Positions 51,195-62,787 of a DNA stretch of 64,000 bases are shown here, in pieces. The position numbers were made by a program, and so were the translations under genes. This DNA comes from Schistocerca nitens (Eukaryota > Arthropoda > Insecta > Orthoptera > Acrididae): NCBI RefSeq assembly GCF_023898315.1, contig NC_064621.1:535763383-535827382 (forward strand). The letters are read 5' to 3'. The notes under the pieces were generated by a model. The model was not told the origin of the DNA. It was given only the letters and a program-made list of their open reading frames with translations, and made no database searches. Within the stretch, counting starts at the first letter, position 1. Each line of letters opens with the position of its first letter.

Positions 51195-52195
51195 ATTGTG
51201 TCAGGCCATCAAAACTAGTGCCAGAGACAGGGATTAGTGTGGCATTGTTCTGGATGTCTTCTCCGAAAATTATCTTGAGCAGATAGGGAATCAACTCGTG
51301 AGGGTAGCGTCTTACACCTCCTGGCAACAAACGGACCTGAACATATCGAATCAGTTAACGTGGAGGAAGGTTTCAGTGATCATAAGGCGTTGACAGCATC
51401 TATGACGACGCGTTCTACAAGGAATTTTAACAAAGGTAGGAAGATATGTTTGCTCAGCAAGAGTGACAGGATAAAGATTTCAGAATATCTCAGCAGTCAG
51501 CATCAAATATTCGGTGATGAGGACGAAGAAGTGGAGAACAAATGGGAAAAATTCAAAGGCGTCGTTCGATGTGCCCTAAACAAGTATGTTACGAGTAAGG
51601 TTTTAATGGATGGGAAATCCACCATGGTTTAATAGCCGTGTTAGAAAAGCACTACGTAAACGAAGAGCATCTCAGATTAAAGAGAAGTGAAAACCTAGCT
51701 GACAAACAAAAGCGGAACGAAACGAAAATGAGCGTAAGGAGAGCAATGAGAGAAGCGTCCAATGATTTTGAAAGTAAGGCGCTGACAACCGACCTGAGTA
51801 AAAACGCTAAGAGAGTTTGGTCGTATGTAAAATCAGTAAGTAGGTCGAAATCACCTATTCATTCTCTCAGCGACCACATCGGCACCGAAACGAAAGATAA
51901 CAAAGAGAAGGCCGAAATTCTGAATTCGGTCGTCCGAAGTTGTTTCACTGCGGAAGGTCGTAACACTGTCTCTCCTTTCAATCGTCGTGCGAATGTCGAA
52001 ATGGCAGATGCTGAGATAACCGATCGCGGAATTGAAAAGCAGCTACAATCGCTTAGTAGTGGAAAGGCTTCAGGACCAGATGAGATACTTATAAGATTCT
52101 ATAAAGCTTATGCGAAAGAACTTACTCCGCTTCTAGCAGTAATTTATCGTAAATCGCTTGAGCAACGCAAGGTACCTAACGACTGCAGTCTGGAG
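51195..52195 (+). pseudogene. LINE fragment: endonuclease end and start of reverse transcriptase
   Basis: Frames give EEGFSDHKALT near 51364, the SDH motif at the end of an APE-type endonuclease. Then, in another frame from about 51640, comes EKHYVNEEHLRLKRSENL, SKNAKRVWSYVKS and SSGKASGPDEILIRFYK, the linker and first reverse transcriptase block. A frame change near 51630 separates them. It is from the same general LINE group as the copy at 1-945 but covers the other half. Confidence 0.85.
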
Positions 52196-52301
52196 CACGG
52201 CCGCAGTCCTTTGCCTAACGACGGGGGACCGGCTCCAAAAATACTGCCGCGATCTTTCCTTACATACAGACTGTAGACGGGGCTACTATGACTTAGATTT
52301 T

Positions 52302-52494
52302 GCCGGCCGGTGTGGCCGTGCGGTTCTAGCCGCTTCAGTTTGGAACCGCTACGGTCGCAGGTTCGAATCCTGCCTCGGGCATGGATGTGTGTGATATCCT
52401 TAGGTTAGTTAGGTTTAAGTAGTTCTAAGTTCTGGGGGACTGATGACCTCAGATGTTGAGTCCCATAGTGCTCAGAGCCATTTGAACCATTTTT
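52302..52494 (+). mobile_element. SINE-A
   Basis: The head GCCGGCCGGTGTGGCCGTGC is present and part of the region between A-box and B-box is deleted (GGAACCGCTACGG). The tail is complete. A short target duplication TGACTTAG lies at 52289 and 52495. Confidence 0.9.
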
Positions 52495-52502
52495 TGACTT
52501 AG

Positions 52503-53125
52503 TTTGTGTATGTACACTGAAACGATAATCATTCGTAGTACGCTAATGCCAGTTTGGCGTTTATCGCATGCCTCCATGTCGATACCACAATTTTTATGAC
52601 GGGCAGTAAATATTTGTTTGTTTCTAGATGGATGGTGCGGGGAGGAGGGGGGGGGGAGGAGGAGGAGAGAGGGCTTTCGTCATATTCCTGAAGGTACGGA
52701 ATAAATTCACCAACCTTACACACATACGACTTCATACCAGGAAATAACTGCTGTGAGGTTAAGACATCCCACGCACACCTGTCCGGGAAAGGGCGGTGAA
52801 GGTGAAGGTGGAAGATAGGAGACATGAAAGCATAACTATGGAATGCCAGGAGCTATTTCAAGCAAATTTTGTACATAGGCGACACGGATGTTGTTAATGG
52901 ACCTATCAGGGGGACTGTAAGGAACGTAGATTTTACCATCTAACCACGATGGGGAAAACTAGGCTTTGCTGTACAGCCACATAACTCGTGTTGCATCGGA
53001 AGCTTGAAGATAAAGACGAATGCGGAATTAACATCAAGTAAGAGATCTTTTATCATTCACGTGACAAACAAATTCCTGTACAAACTAGAAAATTTCCTCG
53101 ATCAATAGTTTATACATTTTTGTGT
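52503..53125. other. Unannotated spacer with a G-rich tract
   Basis: A G/GGA-rich run lies at about 52632-52672. No gene is supported. Confidence 0.5.
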
Positions 53126-53136
53126 TGCAAAATACC

Positions 53137-53383
53137 GAATGAGTGAGGTGACGTAGTTGTTAGTACACTACACTCACATTCGAGGGAACAACGCTTCAAA
53201 TCCGCGTCCCGCCATCCAGATTTAGTTATTCTGTGATTTCCCCAAATCTTTCCAGGCAAATGCCGGGATGGTTCCTCTCAAAGGGCACGGCCTATTTCCT
53301 TCCCCGTCCTTGAAAAATTCCGAGCTTGTGCTCCGCCTCTAAGAACATCGATGACGTCGACGGGGTGTTAAATCTCTTTCTTT
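53137..53383 (+). mobile_element. SINE-C, diverged
   Basis: The head GAGTGAGGTGACGTAGTTGT and body GGCAAATGCCGGGATGGTTC match SINE-C with many changes. A decayed duplication (TGCAAAATACC against TTCAAAACACC) flanks it at 53126 and 53384. Confidence 0.82.
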
Positions 53384-53622
53384 TTCAAAACACCTCAACT
53401 GTGGCCATGAATCAGTATGAATAAGTTTTCAGTGAAGACGTCAAGTAATGCATATTTGTCCGCCTGTGGTAGGACAAAATTTCTCTACACTGAGTAAAAG
53501 AAAAGTGAAGTTGAAAAAAATAAAAGTTTGTTCATGAAGCTACTCCTCACACGAAATATGCCCTATTAACCACTGTGTACCGACGACTTACCACAAGATT
53601 ATTTACGACACACAACAAGTTA

Positions 53623-53825
53623 GCCGGCCGTTGTGGCCGTGCGGTTCTAGGCGCTTCAGTCTGGAACCGCGTGACCGCTACGGTCGCAGGTTCGAATCCT
53701 GCCTCGGGCATGGATGTGCGTGATGTCCTTAGGTTAGTTAGGTTTAAGTAGTTCTAAGTTCTAGGGGACTGATGACCTCAGATGTTAAGTCCCATAGTGC
53801 TCAGAGCCATTTGAACCATTTGAAT
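53623..53825 (+). mobile_element. SINE-A
   Basis: This full-length SINE-A with head GCCGGCCGTTGTGGCC is flanked by a perfect 12-base target duplication CACAACAAGTTA at 53611-53622 and 53826-53837. Little divergence from consensus suggests a young insertion. Confidence 0.95.
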
Positions 53826-53837
53826 CACAACAAGTTA

Positions 53838-55010
53838 CATAAATTAACATCTATATCAATGGTAGAAAGAGTTACTATTTTACGATGTCAAAACCGAGTT
53901 GCATTATTGGGGAAAGTCAAGCTGAACGGACAGATGGCTTTTGAATGTGACTTACACAAATCAACAGAGAAGTTCGTACAATAACAAAGCTACAAATCAG
54001 CCACAATGAAGCTGACAGACTAGCTCACAGTTAGGCGTAGGAATGCGGCTGGCGATATCAACAAACACATTCCTCTAGTTCCTTTACAGTGACAGATAAA
54101 ATAGAGCCGCCGAAGCTGTTGCTAATAATTTGTGATTCCATAAATTCATTGAAAACGGATCTCATATTTAAACTGCTGCGTAAATAAGCATGTGATCTCA
54201 CTAGAGTGGAGCCGGGAGAGCGAGACAACACACTGGCAGCGCCCAGCAAATGCGAAAGCGTCGAGGCGATTTGTCGTAAGCCGTTGTCTGTGAACGTAAG
54301 ACGTACTTAACCCTTTGAGTGCAAACCATATTGAAACAAATAGATTTTAAAATTTTTCACAAAAGTAAACTACATTACCATAGTAAGCAACGAATACAAG
54401 AACATATTGGCAACTGTTTGAAGGAGGTGGTTCCACTCTGAAATACAATGTTAAAATTTTTCAAAAAATTAACATTTGCTATCATAGTAAGCGAAGAACA
54501 CAAGCAGAAATTGGCGAAAAGTAAACTATCAATTGATTTAAGGAGGTACAAATAACTTTCTGGGGAGGGAAACCAGAGCGTTTGGAAACACCTCTTCATT
54601 CTTGACTTTTTAATTGCAATTTTATAATAATTTGAACGGTTACTGAGTCTTGAGTGTAATTACTGTTATTTAAGGACGTGTTTTCGCTTTGTAACCATTG
54701 GGACAAACAGTTTTCTGTCACACTTTATTTCATATGATATAGTTGAGAACATAGTTTTTCTTCGACACAATCCAACATCTCGAAACTTCGATGAGCCCAT
54801 AATGGCTAAAACAAATTATTGGCCTAAATAAGAAGGAGAAAGAGGCCTAAAATTTCATAAAATTTGTAGCACAATCTCCGCGCCGACAGTTATTTTGAAC
54901 ACTGTTAAGTGACTGTTACAACGCATTCATTATATAACTAAAGAGGAGTCGTTGGATCGAATTGTAGAAAAAGGAAATGTAAGGTACAACTAGAGTAAAA
55001 GAAAAGATCA
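53838..55010. other. Unannotated spacer with a diverged tandem pair
   Basis: Segments at about 54344-54430 and 54448-54560 share TTAAAATTTTTCA, CATAGTAAGC and a GGAGGT-type end, so an old duplication of about 110 bp is likely. No gene is seen. Confidence 0.45.
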
Positions 55011-55014
55011 CTTG

Positions 55015-55250
55015 ATAGGACAGGCCTGAGGCATCAAGAAGCAGAAATTTAAAATGGAGGGAAGGGTGGTGGGAGTAAAAACTGCAGAAGGAAACCAAGG
55101 AATGTATACTGTATGCTGGTTCAAGTGGACGTACGAGGAGGATACAACAGTTATGCAGAGATGAATATACAGTACTTCCACAGGATAAACAAGCTTAGAG
55201 AGTTGCATCAAAACAGTCTTCAGACTGAAGACGACAACAGCAGCGTCTTA
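55015..55250 (+). pseudogene. RTE-like LINE 3'-end fragment
   Basis: The order GGCATCAAGAAGCAG, GGAAACCAAGGAATG, ATGAATATACAG and GAGTTGCATCAAAAC ends with CAGACTGAAGACGACAACA. It parallels the 3' end of the RTE-like LINE at 14.87-15.08 kb. It is heavily mutated. Confidence 0.75.
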
Positions 55251-55404
55251 CTTCTTTTTAACATGGCTGTCCAGTAAGATATGAAGTAAGTACTCAAAGA
55301 TTTAGCACGGTGACTAGCAAAAATGGTGATGACCCCTGACACTTCAGCGTGCCTCAGTTTAACACTCGTGGTGGAATAACAACAGATCACCTAATACCGG
55401 AGTA

Positions 55405-55639
55405 CCGAGCGAGGTGGCGTAATGGATAACACACTGGACTCGCATTCTGGAGGACGACGGTTCAATCCCGCGTCCGACCATCCTGATTTAGGTTTTCCGT
55501 GATTTCCCTAAATCGCTCCAGGCAAATGCCGGGATGGTTCCTTTGAAAGGGCACGGCCGACTTCCTTCCCCGTCCTTCCGTAATCCGATGAGACCGATGA
55601 CCTCGCTGTCTCGTCTCCTCCCCCCAAGCAGCCCAACCC
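55405..55639 (+). mobile_element. SINE-C
   Basis: The head is CCGAGCGAGGTGGCGTAATG, the B-box GACGGTTCAATCCCGCG and the tail GACCGATGACCTCGCTGTC. The target duplication TAA(T/C)AC(C/A)GGAGTA lies at 55392-55404 and 55640-55652. It interrupts a LINE relic. Confidence 0.92.
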
Positions 55640-55652
55640 TAACACAGGAGTA

Positions 55653-55930
55653 GAGCCTGTTTCCAGTGGTATTGCAATATCATACCAGAGAACAATGAAG
55701 AATTTGGGTGTAACTTTGGATGAGACCCTCAACTGGGCACGAAATACTATCGCTAATACACGAAAACTACCGCTTGCCTCTACCGTCTCAAAAGGATTCG
55801 GCGTGTCAAACGTTAACTTGTGCAGTCTCTCGCTCTACCGAATCTCCAGTATTGCGACGTAAGCCAATTTAGCATGAGTAGCTAAAAGAACTCTAGGTGA
55901 TTAGATCTAAGAGGCCTATTTTTTCGGCCA
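55653..55930 (+). pseudogene. LINE relic, end of reverse transcriptase
   Basis: Frames read MKNLGVTLDETLNWAR and, further on, KGFGVSNVNLCSLSLYR, with the remains of a FDYCDV-type ending. This is the C-terminal region of a non-LTR reverse transcriptase of another lineage than the 1-945 copy. Its upstream part may continue left of the SINE-C. Confidence 0.65.
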
Positions 55931-56240
55931 AATGGAAACCACAGTCACGTAAACGGAAACCACAGTGGAAATAAAAAAAATGTTTTATTAGCAACATTTA
56001 ACTACACCTTCCAGCTGCTTCTCTGCATAGTCGCCACTCCGGCTTATACATTTGTTGTGATGTGACACCAACTTTCCAATACTCCTCGTCACAGAAGGCA
56101 GCCGCCTGTGATTGCCGTCACTTCCCTACGTTGGTCTGCAGCCCGTTGACTATACCAAAATGCTATCCTCATAGCCAGCGGCCCACGTGAGCTAAGTCTG
56201 GGCTGTATGACGGCTGATGAAACAGTTTCCACCAAAAACG
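55931..56240 (-). pseudogene. Possible mariner C-terminal relic
   Basis: The minus strand gives SYSPDLAHVGRWL near 56205 and, further down, KLVSHHNKC-like and YAEKQLEGVV-like text. This resembles a mariner third motif and C-terminus. Frames change repeatedly and the ends are not visible. Confidence 0.4.
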
Positions 56241-56381
56241 GAGCAGAAGCGTTGCTGTTGCATCTGCAGTGTGCGGCAGAAGACAGAAATGCATGGCAGT
56301 TAACGTTATGTGGGCTGTATGAAATGAGGCGGAAGCCCTCACAAGGGGACCGTGCGAACTTCTCCTCGCCGATTTGGTTCA

Positions 56382-56571
56382 AAAATGGCTCTGAGCACTA
56401 TGGGACTCAACATCTTAGGTCATAAGTCCCCTAGAACTTAGAACTACTTAAACCTAACTAACCTAAGGACATCACACACACCCATGCCCGAGGCAGGATT
56501 CGAACCTGCGACCGTAGCAGTCTCGCGGTTCCGGACTGCAGCGCCAGAACCGCTAGACCACCGCGGCCGGC
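56382..56571 (-). mobile_element. SINE-A, GGTGGTC head variant
   Basis: This is a reverse SINE-A whose tRNA-like end reads GCTAGACCACCGCGGCCGGC. A perfect 14-base target duplication GCCGATTTGGTTCA lies at 56368-56381 and 56572-56585. Confidence 0.95.
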
Positions 56572-56585
56572 GCCGATTTGGTTCA

Positions 56586-56974
56586 TACTGGCAGGGTGCC
56601 TAAGGTGCGACTATGACTTCAACGTAAGTAAATGGGAAGTCGCGACTCTCAACCTTATCAGGAAAAGTCGAGTTTGAAAATTTTGTCTGTGCTTATATAT
56701 TTTGTATTGTTGCTCGTATTCAATGAATCTGCAGCCTAGTGAGCAAGCTCCTACTTTGAAAAGCGCGAGGTCCTTCGATCGAATCTCTCTGGTGGTACTT
56801 CCTTTTCTTCAATTCTAACAATAAATTTATTGCGGCTGTGCAAACTGTCAGTATTTAGTGATTCATTTGTTATTTCGATAATCTTTGTCCTGTAAAAAGG
56901 AGAAAAAATTTCTTAAGGTCACTGGAAGTAAAATGAACTTTATTTAAGTTTATATGCAGTTCAGTTAGTTTTAA
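56586..56974. other. Unannotated spacer
   Basis: A weak tRNA-like stretch (CCTAGTGAGCAAGCTCC ... TTCGATCGAATC) lies near 56733-56792. Otherwise nothing is recognised. Confidence 0.4.
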
Positions 56975-57700
56975 CTGAAGACCTGAACATGTGTCGAGGG
57001 TCGGCAAAATTCATTCCAAAAGTGTTGTCAAGTGACCAGAGACAATACCGACTTGAAGTGTGCCAAGAACTGATTAGTCGGACTAAAAATGACCCAGAGT
57101 TGTTAAATAGGGTAATTAAGGTGACGAATCGTGGGTATATGGACATGATCCTGAAACCAAAGTGCAGTCTTCGCTGTGGAAGACTCCAAGTTCACCACGA
57201 CCGAAAAAAGCACGGCCAGTCGAAGGTGAAGACAATGTTGATGATTTTACCGGTATTGTGCATGATGAATTTGTTCCTGGAGGACAGAAAATTAACTAGG
57301 AATGCTACAAATGTGTCCTTGAGCGTTTGAGTGAAAAGGTGCAGAAGAAAAGGCCTGAATTGTGCAAGGACAGGAGTTGGGTGCTACACCATCACAATGC
57401 TCTGGCTCATCGTGCGCTCTCCATCGTTGAATTTTTGAACAAATTCAAAATTGCTGTGCTTCCACAATTGCCATATTCCCCTGATTTGGCCCCTGCGGAC
57501 TTCTATCTGTTTCCTAAACTAAAATTTTCACTGAAAGGGAAGCGATTTGTCTCGACTGAAGACATCCAGGCAAATACGGAGAGCGTCCTTAATTTCCAGG
57601 AATGTTTCCAAACGTGGAAACACCGTTGGAGTCGGTATATTTAGTCGTAAGGGGGCTATTTTGAAGGAGATGCATCACAGAAGCATGTAAGTACCACCAT
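56975..57700 (+). pseudogene. Mariner transposase relic (DD34D type)
   Basis: Frames read SSDQRQYRLEVCQELISRTKN, KVKTMLMI, KKRPELCKDRSWVLHHHNALAHRAL and YSPDLAPADFYLFPKLK. The second catalytic motif has His where Asp is expected (HHHNA). The third Asp is present, with 34 residues between the two positions. The first motif is scrambled. Frame changes near 57130-57330 kill the gene. Confidence 0.88.
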
Positions 57701-57747
57701 TGTGCAATTACAACCCCATTCTTAAAACTTTCCAATCACACCTCGTA

Positions 57748-58995
57748 AGCGATCATGTGTCTCGGTTTATCCTTAGAAATTCGATCACTCCTGAGAAATA
57801 GACAGTCAGAGTTCTCGAGATACTTTATGTGCTTTTTAGTGAGTAAATAACTCAAACGAAGCGGTGGCGCAGTGGCAAGCGTCGTGGCTTCACCCTTTTG
57901 CGACCCGTATTCGAAACCCGACTATTATTTTTATTTTTGTTTTTCAGTCACCTACCTATGTCCGTAGAAGATTACAACACCAATGTTTTCCAATGTGTAC
58001 TGAACGAACGTAGTCCTTATTCACCTACTAATTGTTAATCTGGCGAATGATTTAAGAACCAAACGGAATGAGAAAATTATTTGAAATGGTTTTCCGTGAA
58101 ATTCCTGTAGTGTATCTTGATTCTTAATCAGTTTCAAGCGCCAGTTTTCGGGAAAGTGATCCGTTATGCATAGTTTTAAAATCCTCAGGAATGCTGATAA
58201 CGTTTGTTTGCCGTATGAAATTCATAGGAAGAAATGTCACTGTGACAAATATACCTTCGGGATAATGCTCGTGGTGTTCGCAATTTCTATGTTTCGAATG
58301 TTTCTATGGCTGGTATAATACAAGGGAATGCATCAAACCTTCCAGGAGAGTGTACATAAGAATAAAATGTAAGAACTGGTGTATGAATGAAATGTCAAAA
58401 AATTATAGCTTAAAATATTGTAATCCCCTGAAAATTCCACACACACACGTATATTATATAATAAATGTATGATCCTTATTGTGAAACCTCATTTAAATTT
58501 TAAAATTAGTATAACGCCCTTGTAACCCTTGAGTGATAAGAAACATTGGTGCAGTAATCTTGTACGGCCATGGGTAGATAAATGAAAAAAGAAATAATAA
58601 AATAAAAAGCAATAACTGAATTTCGAACACTAGAAGCAAAAGTGAGAGATCACGACGCTAGCCACTATTCCACCATTCGAGCTGTGCTTTTCGCGTTCTG
58701 AGATGCATCTACATTCCGCCGAAAACTTGGAGCCGGCCGCGGTGGTCTAGCGGTTCTGGCGCTGCAGTCCGGAACCGCGGGACTGCTACGGTCGCAGGTT
58801 CGAATCCTGCCTCGGGCATGGGTGTGTGTGATGTCCTTAGGTTAGTTAGGTTTAAGTAGTTCTAAGTTCTAGGGGACTTATGACCTAAGATGTTGAGTCC
58901 CATAGTGCTCAGAGCCATTTTTGGAAAACTTGGATTGTCTTTTTCTTAGAAACTGTAGTATACTTATGGGTAAGCCGAGACACATTTTCGCTAAT
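57748..58995. mobile_element. Second fold-back element with tRNA-like boxes
   Basis: Arms of about 200 bp mirror each other. ATGTGTCTCGGTTTATCC at the left (57754) is matched in reverse by TAAGCCGAGACACATT at the right (58970). Each arm carries a tRNA-like part: GGTGGCGCAGTGGCAAGCGT and TATTCGAAACCC at the left; on the right, in reverse complement, GGTGGAATAGTGGCTAGCGT and GTTCGAAATTC. The middle, about 57946-58584, is AT-rich and non-coding. A SINE-A interrupts the right arm. Divergence of the arms suggests it is older than the one at 46.7 kb. Confidence 0.75.
58732..58923 (+). mobile_element. SINE-A, GGTGGTC head variant
   Basis: The head is GCCGGCCGCGGTGGTCTAGC and the B-box and tail are complete except for the last GAACC. 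An 11-base target duplication GAAAACTTGGA lies at 58721-58731 and 58924-58934. It lies inside the right arm of the fold-back element. Confidence 0.95.
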
Positions 58996-59990
58996 TTTGT
59001 CTCCTCTTCCACTGAGCGAAGTTTCTGGGAAATCGGAATGTGTCACTGGCCATTTTCTCCTCATTAGTAATTTGGAAACGTTGTATTCGGTATTAAATGT
59101 ACCTTTTAATACACTTCTTGTAAGGAATGTAATAGCAAATACGTAGAATGCCTAATTAGTTGTTAAGAGAGGTCCCTAATTATTGTCAGATTAAACAAAT
59201 AAACAAAAGTGGGGGGATACCCACTTCCAACGGCGACCAGCCACCTTGCATGCGTTTGTTTACAGAAGGGCTGAACTTAGGATGACCTTAGGTTCCCCAT
59301 TTCAGAGTACTCAGCCTGCCAGATGCCAGGTGTTTATAATGGAGGTTAGGGACGGCCAGTTGAGGCCGACTTTTCCTGGGGCGGAAGAAAGCAATGGAAG
59401 ACGTGGGGGCGGGGCTTACTTCCGGCGGTGAGGGAAGAGCTGTTGTTATTTTGGCTGTTGTTTTTATTGGTGGTGGTGGCGACCGTGACACAGTGGGGGA
59501 ACCTGGCTCGGCGCGTCGCGACTTTACCCCCCGCGGGACGCCGGGCATCGATCCGGTGGCTCGGGTGTCGAGACCAACTGGCGTTGCAGCACTGCGTGGA
59601 CGCCACCTTGCTGGTCGCGATTCAGCCTGGTCGATACAACCTTCCACTGTCTCTGACCTGTCCAAAGCATTTGAGAAAATGGGCTGAAGTGGGATGCCGT
59701 TGAGGACGAGATCAAGAGACAAATTGGACAAGCTCTTTTTAACGTATGCTCATCAGCTTCCGCGACCGGAATCAGAGACCACGAAAATCTTCTGGGTTGC
59801 AGACCATGTAATTTTGTGAAACGCTGAACCACTGATTCGGCCACTACTGTAAGTATAAGGTTATGTAATTCTACTGAGACACTGCTGCTTAACCGATATA
59901 CAATCTTCACTCCCGTCCCTTGAGATGAACCTATTCCTTTTCGTTCTCTCTCTCTCTCTGTCTGTCTTCGTCTGCCTGCCTGTCTGTCTG
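58996..59990. other. Unannotated, partly GC-rich stretch
   Basis: GC-rich DNA at about 59370-59700 supports several overlapping frames of 86-147 codons on both strands, none with a recognisable domain. A CT-rich microsatellite lies at 59946-59995. I do not call a gene. Confidence 0.45.
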
Positions 59991-60700
59991 CGTCTACGTC
60001 TACGCGATTACTCTGCTATTCACAATAAAGTGCCTGGCAGAGGGTTCAATGGACCACCTTCAAGCTGTCTCTCTACCGTTCCACTCTCGAACGGCGCGCG
60101 GGAAACGAGCACTTAAATTTTTCTGTCGGAGACCTGATTTCTCTTATTTTAGCGTGATGATCATTTCTCCCTATGCAGGTGGGTGCCAACAGAATGTTTT
60201 CGCAATCGGAGGAGTAAACTGGTGATTGAAATTTCATGAGAAGGTCCCGTTCCAACGAAAAACGCCTTTGTTTTAATGATTGCCACTCCAATTCACGTAT
60301 CATGTCTGAGACACTATCTCCCCTATTTCGAGATAATACAAAACGAGCTGCTCTTCTTTGTACTCTTTATATGTGATCAGTCAGTCCCACCTGATGTGGA
60401 TCGCACACCGCACAGCAATACTCCAGGATAGGGCAGACAAGCGTGGTGTAAGCAGTCTCTTCAGTAGACCTGTTGCACCTTCTAAATGCTCTACCAATGA
60501 ATCGCAGTCTTTGGTTTGCTCTACCTACAGAATTATCTATGTGATCGTTCCAATTTAAGGTATTTGAAATTGAAATCCCTAAGTATTTACTTGAACTTGC
60601 AGCCTTCAGGTTTGTGTGACTTATTGCGTAATCGAAAATTTAGCGGATTTCTTTTAGTACTCATGTGAATAACTTCACACTTTTGTTTGTTTAAGTTCAA

Positions 60701-60897
60701 AATGGTTCAAATGGCTCTGAGCACTACGCGACTTAACTTCTGAGGTCATCAGTCGCCTAGAACTTAGAACTAATTAAACCTAACTAACCTAAGGACATCA
60801 CACACATCCATGCCCGAGGCAGGATTCGAACCTGCGACGTAGCGGTCGCTCGGCTCCAGACTGTAGCGCCTAGTACCGAACGGCCACTCCGGCCGGC
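60701..60897 (-). mobile_element. SINE-A, GCGACT/TCGCCT subfamily
   Basis: Diagnostic variants are as in the 42.58-kb copy. A one-base deletion (TGCGACGTAGC) is private to this copy. The diverged target duplication TGTT(T/C)A(A/G)GTTCAA lies at 60688-60700 and 60898-60910, within the LINE. Confidence 0.94.
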
Positions 60898-61060
60898 TGT
60901 TCAGGTTCAATTGCCACTTTTCGCACCATACAGATATCTTATCTAAATCATTTTGCAATTAGTTTTGGTCATCTGACGACTTTACAAGATGGTAAATGAC
61001 AGCATCATCAGCAAACAATCTAAGACGGCTACTCAGATTGTCTCGTACGTCGTTCATATA

Positions 61061-62482
61061 CACTCCTGGAAATGGAAAAAAGAACACATTGACACCGGTG
61101 TGTCAGACCCACCATATTTGCTCCGGACACTGCGAGAGGGCTGTACAAGCAATGATCACACGCACGGCACAGCGGACACACCAGGAACCGCGGTGTTGGC
61201 CGTCGAATGGCGCTAGCTGCGCAGCATTTGTGCACCGCCGCCGTCAGTGTCAGCCAGTTTGCCGTGGCATACGGAGCTCCATCGCAGTCTTCAACACTGG
61301 TAGCATGCCGCGACAGCGTGGACGTGAACCGTATGTGCAGTTGACGGACTTTGAGCGAGGGCGTATAGTGGGCATGCGGGAGGCCGGGTGGACGTACCGC
61401 CGAATTGCTCAACACGTGGGGCGTGAGGTCTCCACAGTACATCGATGTTGTCGCCAGTGGTCAGCGGAAGGTGCACGTGCCCGTCGACCTGGGACCGGAC
61501 CGCAGCGACGCACGGATGCACGCCAAGACCGTAGGATCCTACGCAGTGCCGTAGGGAACCGCACCGCCACTTCCCAGCAAATTAGGGACACTGTTGCTCC
61601 TGGGGTATCGGCGAGGACCATTCGCAACCGTCTCCATGAAGCTGGGCTACGGTCCCGCACACCGTTAGGCCGTCTTCCGCTCACGCCCCAACATCGTGCA
61701 GCCCGCCTCCAGTGGTGTCGCGACAGGCGTGAATGGAGGGACGAATGGAGACGTGTCGTCTTCAGCGATGAGAGTCGCTTCTGCTTTGGTGCCAATGATG
61801 GTCGTATGCGTGTTTGGCGCCGTGCAGGTGAGCGCCACAATCAGGACTGCATACGACCGAGGCACACAGGGCCAACACCCGGCATCATGGTGTGGGGAGC
61901 GATCTCCTACACTGGCCGTACACCACTGGTGATCGTCGAGGGGACACTGAATAGTGCACGGTACATCCAAACCGTCATCGAACCCATCGTTCTACCATTC
62001 CTAGACCGGCAAGGGAACTTGCTGTTCCAACAGGACAATGCACGTCCGCATGTATCCCGTGCCACCCAACGTGCTCTAGAAGGTGTAAGTCAACTACCCT
62101 GGCCAGCAAGATCTCCGGATCTGTCCCCCATTGAGCATGTTTGGGACTGGATGAAGCGTCGTCTCACGCGGTCTGCACGTCCAGCACGAACGCTGGTCCA
62201 ACTGAGGCGCCAGGTGGAAATGGCATGGCAAGCCGTTCCACAGGACTACATCCAGCATCTCTACGATCGTCTCCATGGGAGAATAGCAGCCTGCATTGCT
62301 GCGAAAGGTGGATATACACTGTACTAGTGCCGACATTGTGCATGCTCTGTTGCCTGTGTCTATGTGCCTGTGGTTCTGTCAGTGTGATCATGTGATGTAT
62401 CTGACCCCAGGAATGTGTGAATAAAGTTTCCCCTTCCTGGGACAATGAATTCACGGTGTTCTTATTTCAATTTCCAGGAGTG
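61061..62482 (+). mobile_element. Tc1-like transposon, complete copy 2
   Basis: The inverted ends CACTCCTGGAAAT are flanked by TA at 61059-61060 and 62483-62484. The element is 1422 bp, inserted in the LINE, whose frame content continues on both sides. It is of the same family as 12599-14006. Confidence 0.96.
61305..62327 (+). CDS. Tc1-like transposase, intact
   Basis: This 340-aa protein starts at MPRQRGREPYVQLTDFERG (ATG 61305). The upstream open frame, about 103 codons, is leader and flanking LINE sequence. The motifs are those of the 12.7-kb copy: VVFSDESRF, QQDNARPH and SPDLSPIEHVWD, again with 32 residues between the second Asp and the Glu. It differs at about five residues from that copy (for example H/R at residue 5 and L/F in the FC(L/F)GAND stretch). 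Both copies being open points to recent activity. Confidence 0.95.
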   Translation: MPRQRGREPYVQLTDFERGRIVGMREAGWTYRRIAQHVGREVSTVHRCCRQWSAEGARARRPGTGPQRRTDARQDRRILRSAVGNRTATSQQIRDTVAPGVSARTIRNRLHEAGLRSRTPLGRLPLTPQHRAARLQWCRDRREWRDEWRRVVFSDESRFCFGANDGRMRVWRRAGERHNQDCIRPRHTGPTPGIMVWGAISYTGRTPLVIVEGTLNSARYIQTVIEPIVLPFLDRQGNLLFQQDNARPHVSRATQRALEGVSQLPWPARSPDLSPIEHVWDWMKRRLTRSARPARTLVQLRRQVEMAWQAVPQDYIQHLYDRLHGRIAACIAAKGGYTLY

Positions 62483-62787
62483 TAGATCAGGAAGAATAGA
62501 GGGCCTATAACACTTCCTTGAAGAAAGCCGGATATTACAATTGTTTTACTCGATGTCTTCCCGTCTGTTACTACGAACTGTGACCTTTCTGACAGGAAAT
62601 CACGAATCCAGTCGCACAATTGAGGCGATACTCCGTAGGCACGCAGTTTGGTTAGAAGACGCTTCTGAGAAACAGCGTCGAAGGCCTTCTGGAAATCTAA
62701 AATTATGGAATCAATTTGACATTCCCAGTCGACAGCACTCATTATTCATGAGTATAAAGAGCTAGTTGTGTTTCGCAAGTACGAAAA

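Larger units (their letters stand above)
59995..62786 (-). pseudogene. Jockey/CR1-like LINE, interrupted by a SINE and a Tc1-like element
   Basis: Minus-strand pieces flank the insertions. 62484-62786 gives LDFQKAFDAVSQKRLL, DWIRDFLSER and FLQGSVIGPLFF. 60911-61060 gives the FADDAVIY catalytic box and a VWCEKWQLNLN-like part. 59995-60700 gives the rest of the C-terminus (LEWQSLKQRRFSLERDLL) and the CGTCTACGTC 3' tip. Without the insertions it is about 1.2 kb of ORF2 end, 5'-truncated and dead. Confidence 0.88.

Noticed and set aside
59288-59910. Frames of 86-147 codons in the GC-rich block
   Set aside because: Long frames on both strands are expected from GC-rich DNA with few stops, and no motif supports any of them.
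61696-61932. 78-codon plus-strand frame inside the Tc1-like gene
   Set aside because: It is an alternative-frame shadow of the transposase and appears in mirror form at 13138-13371.
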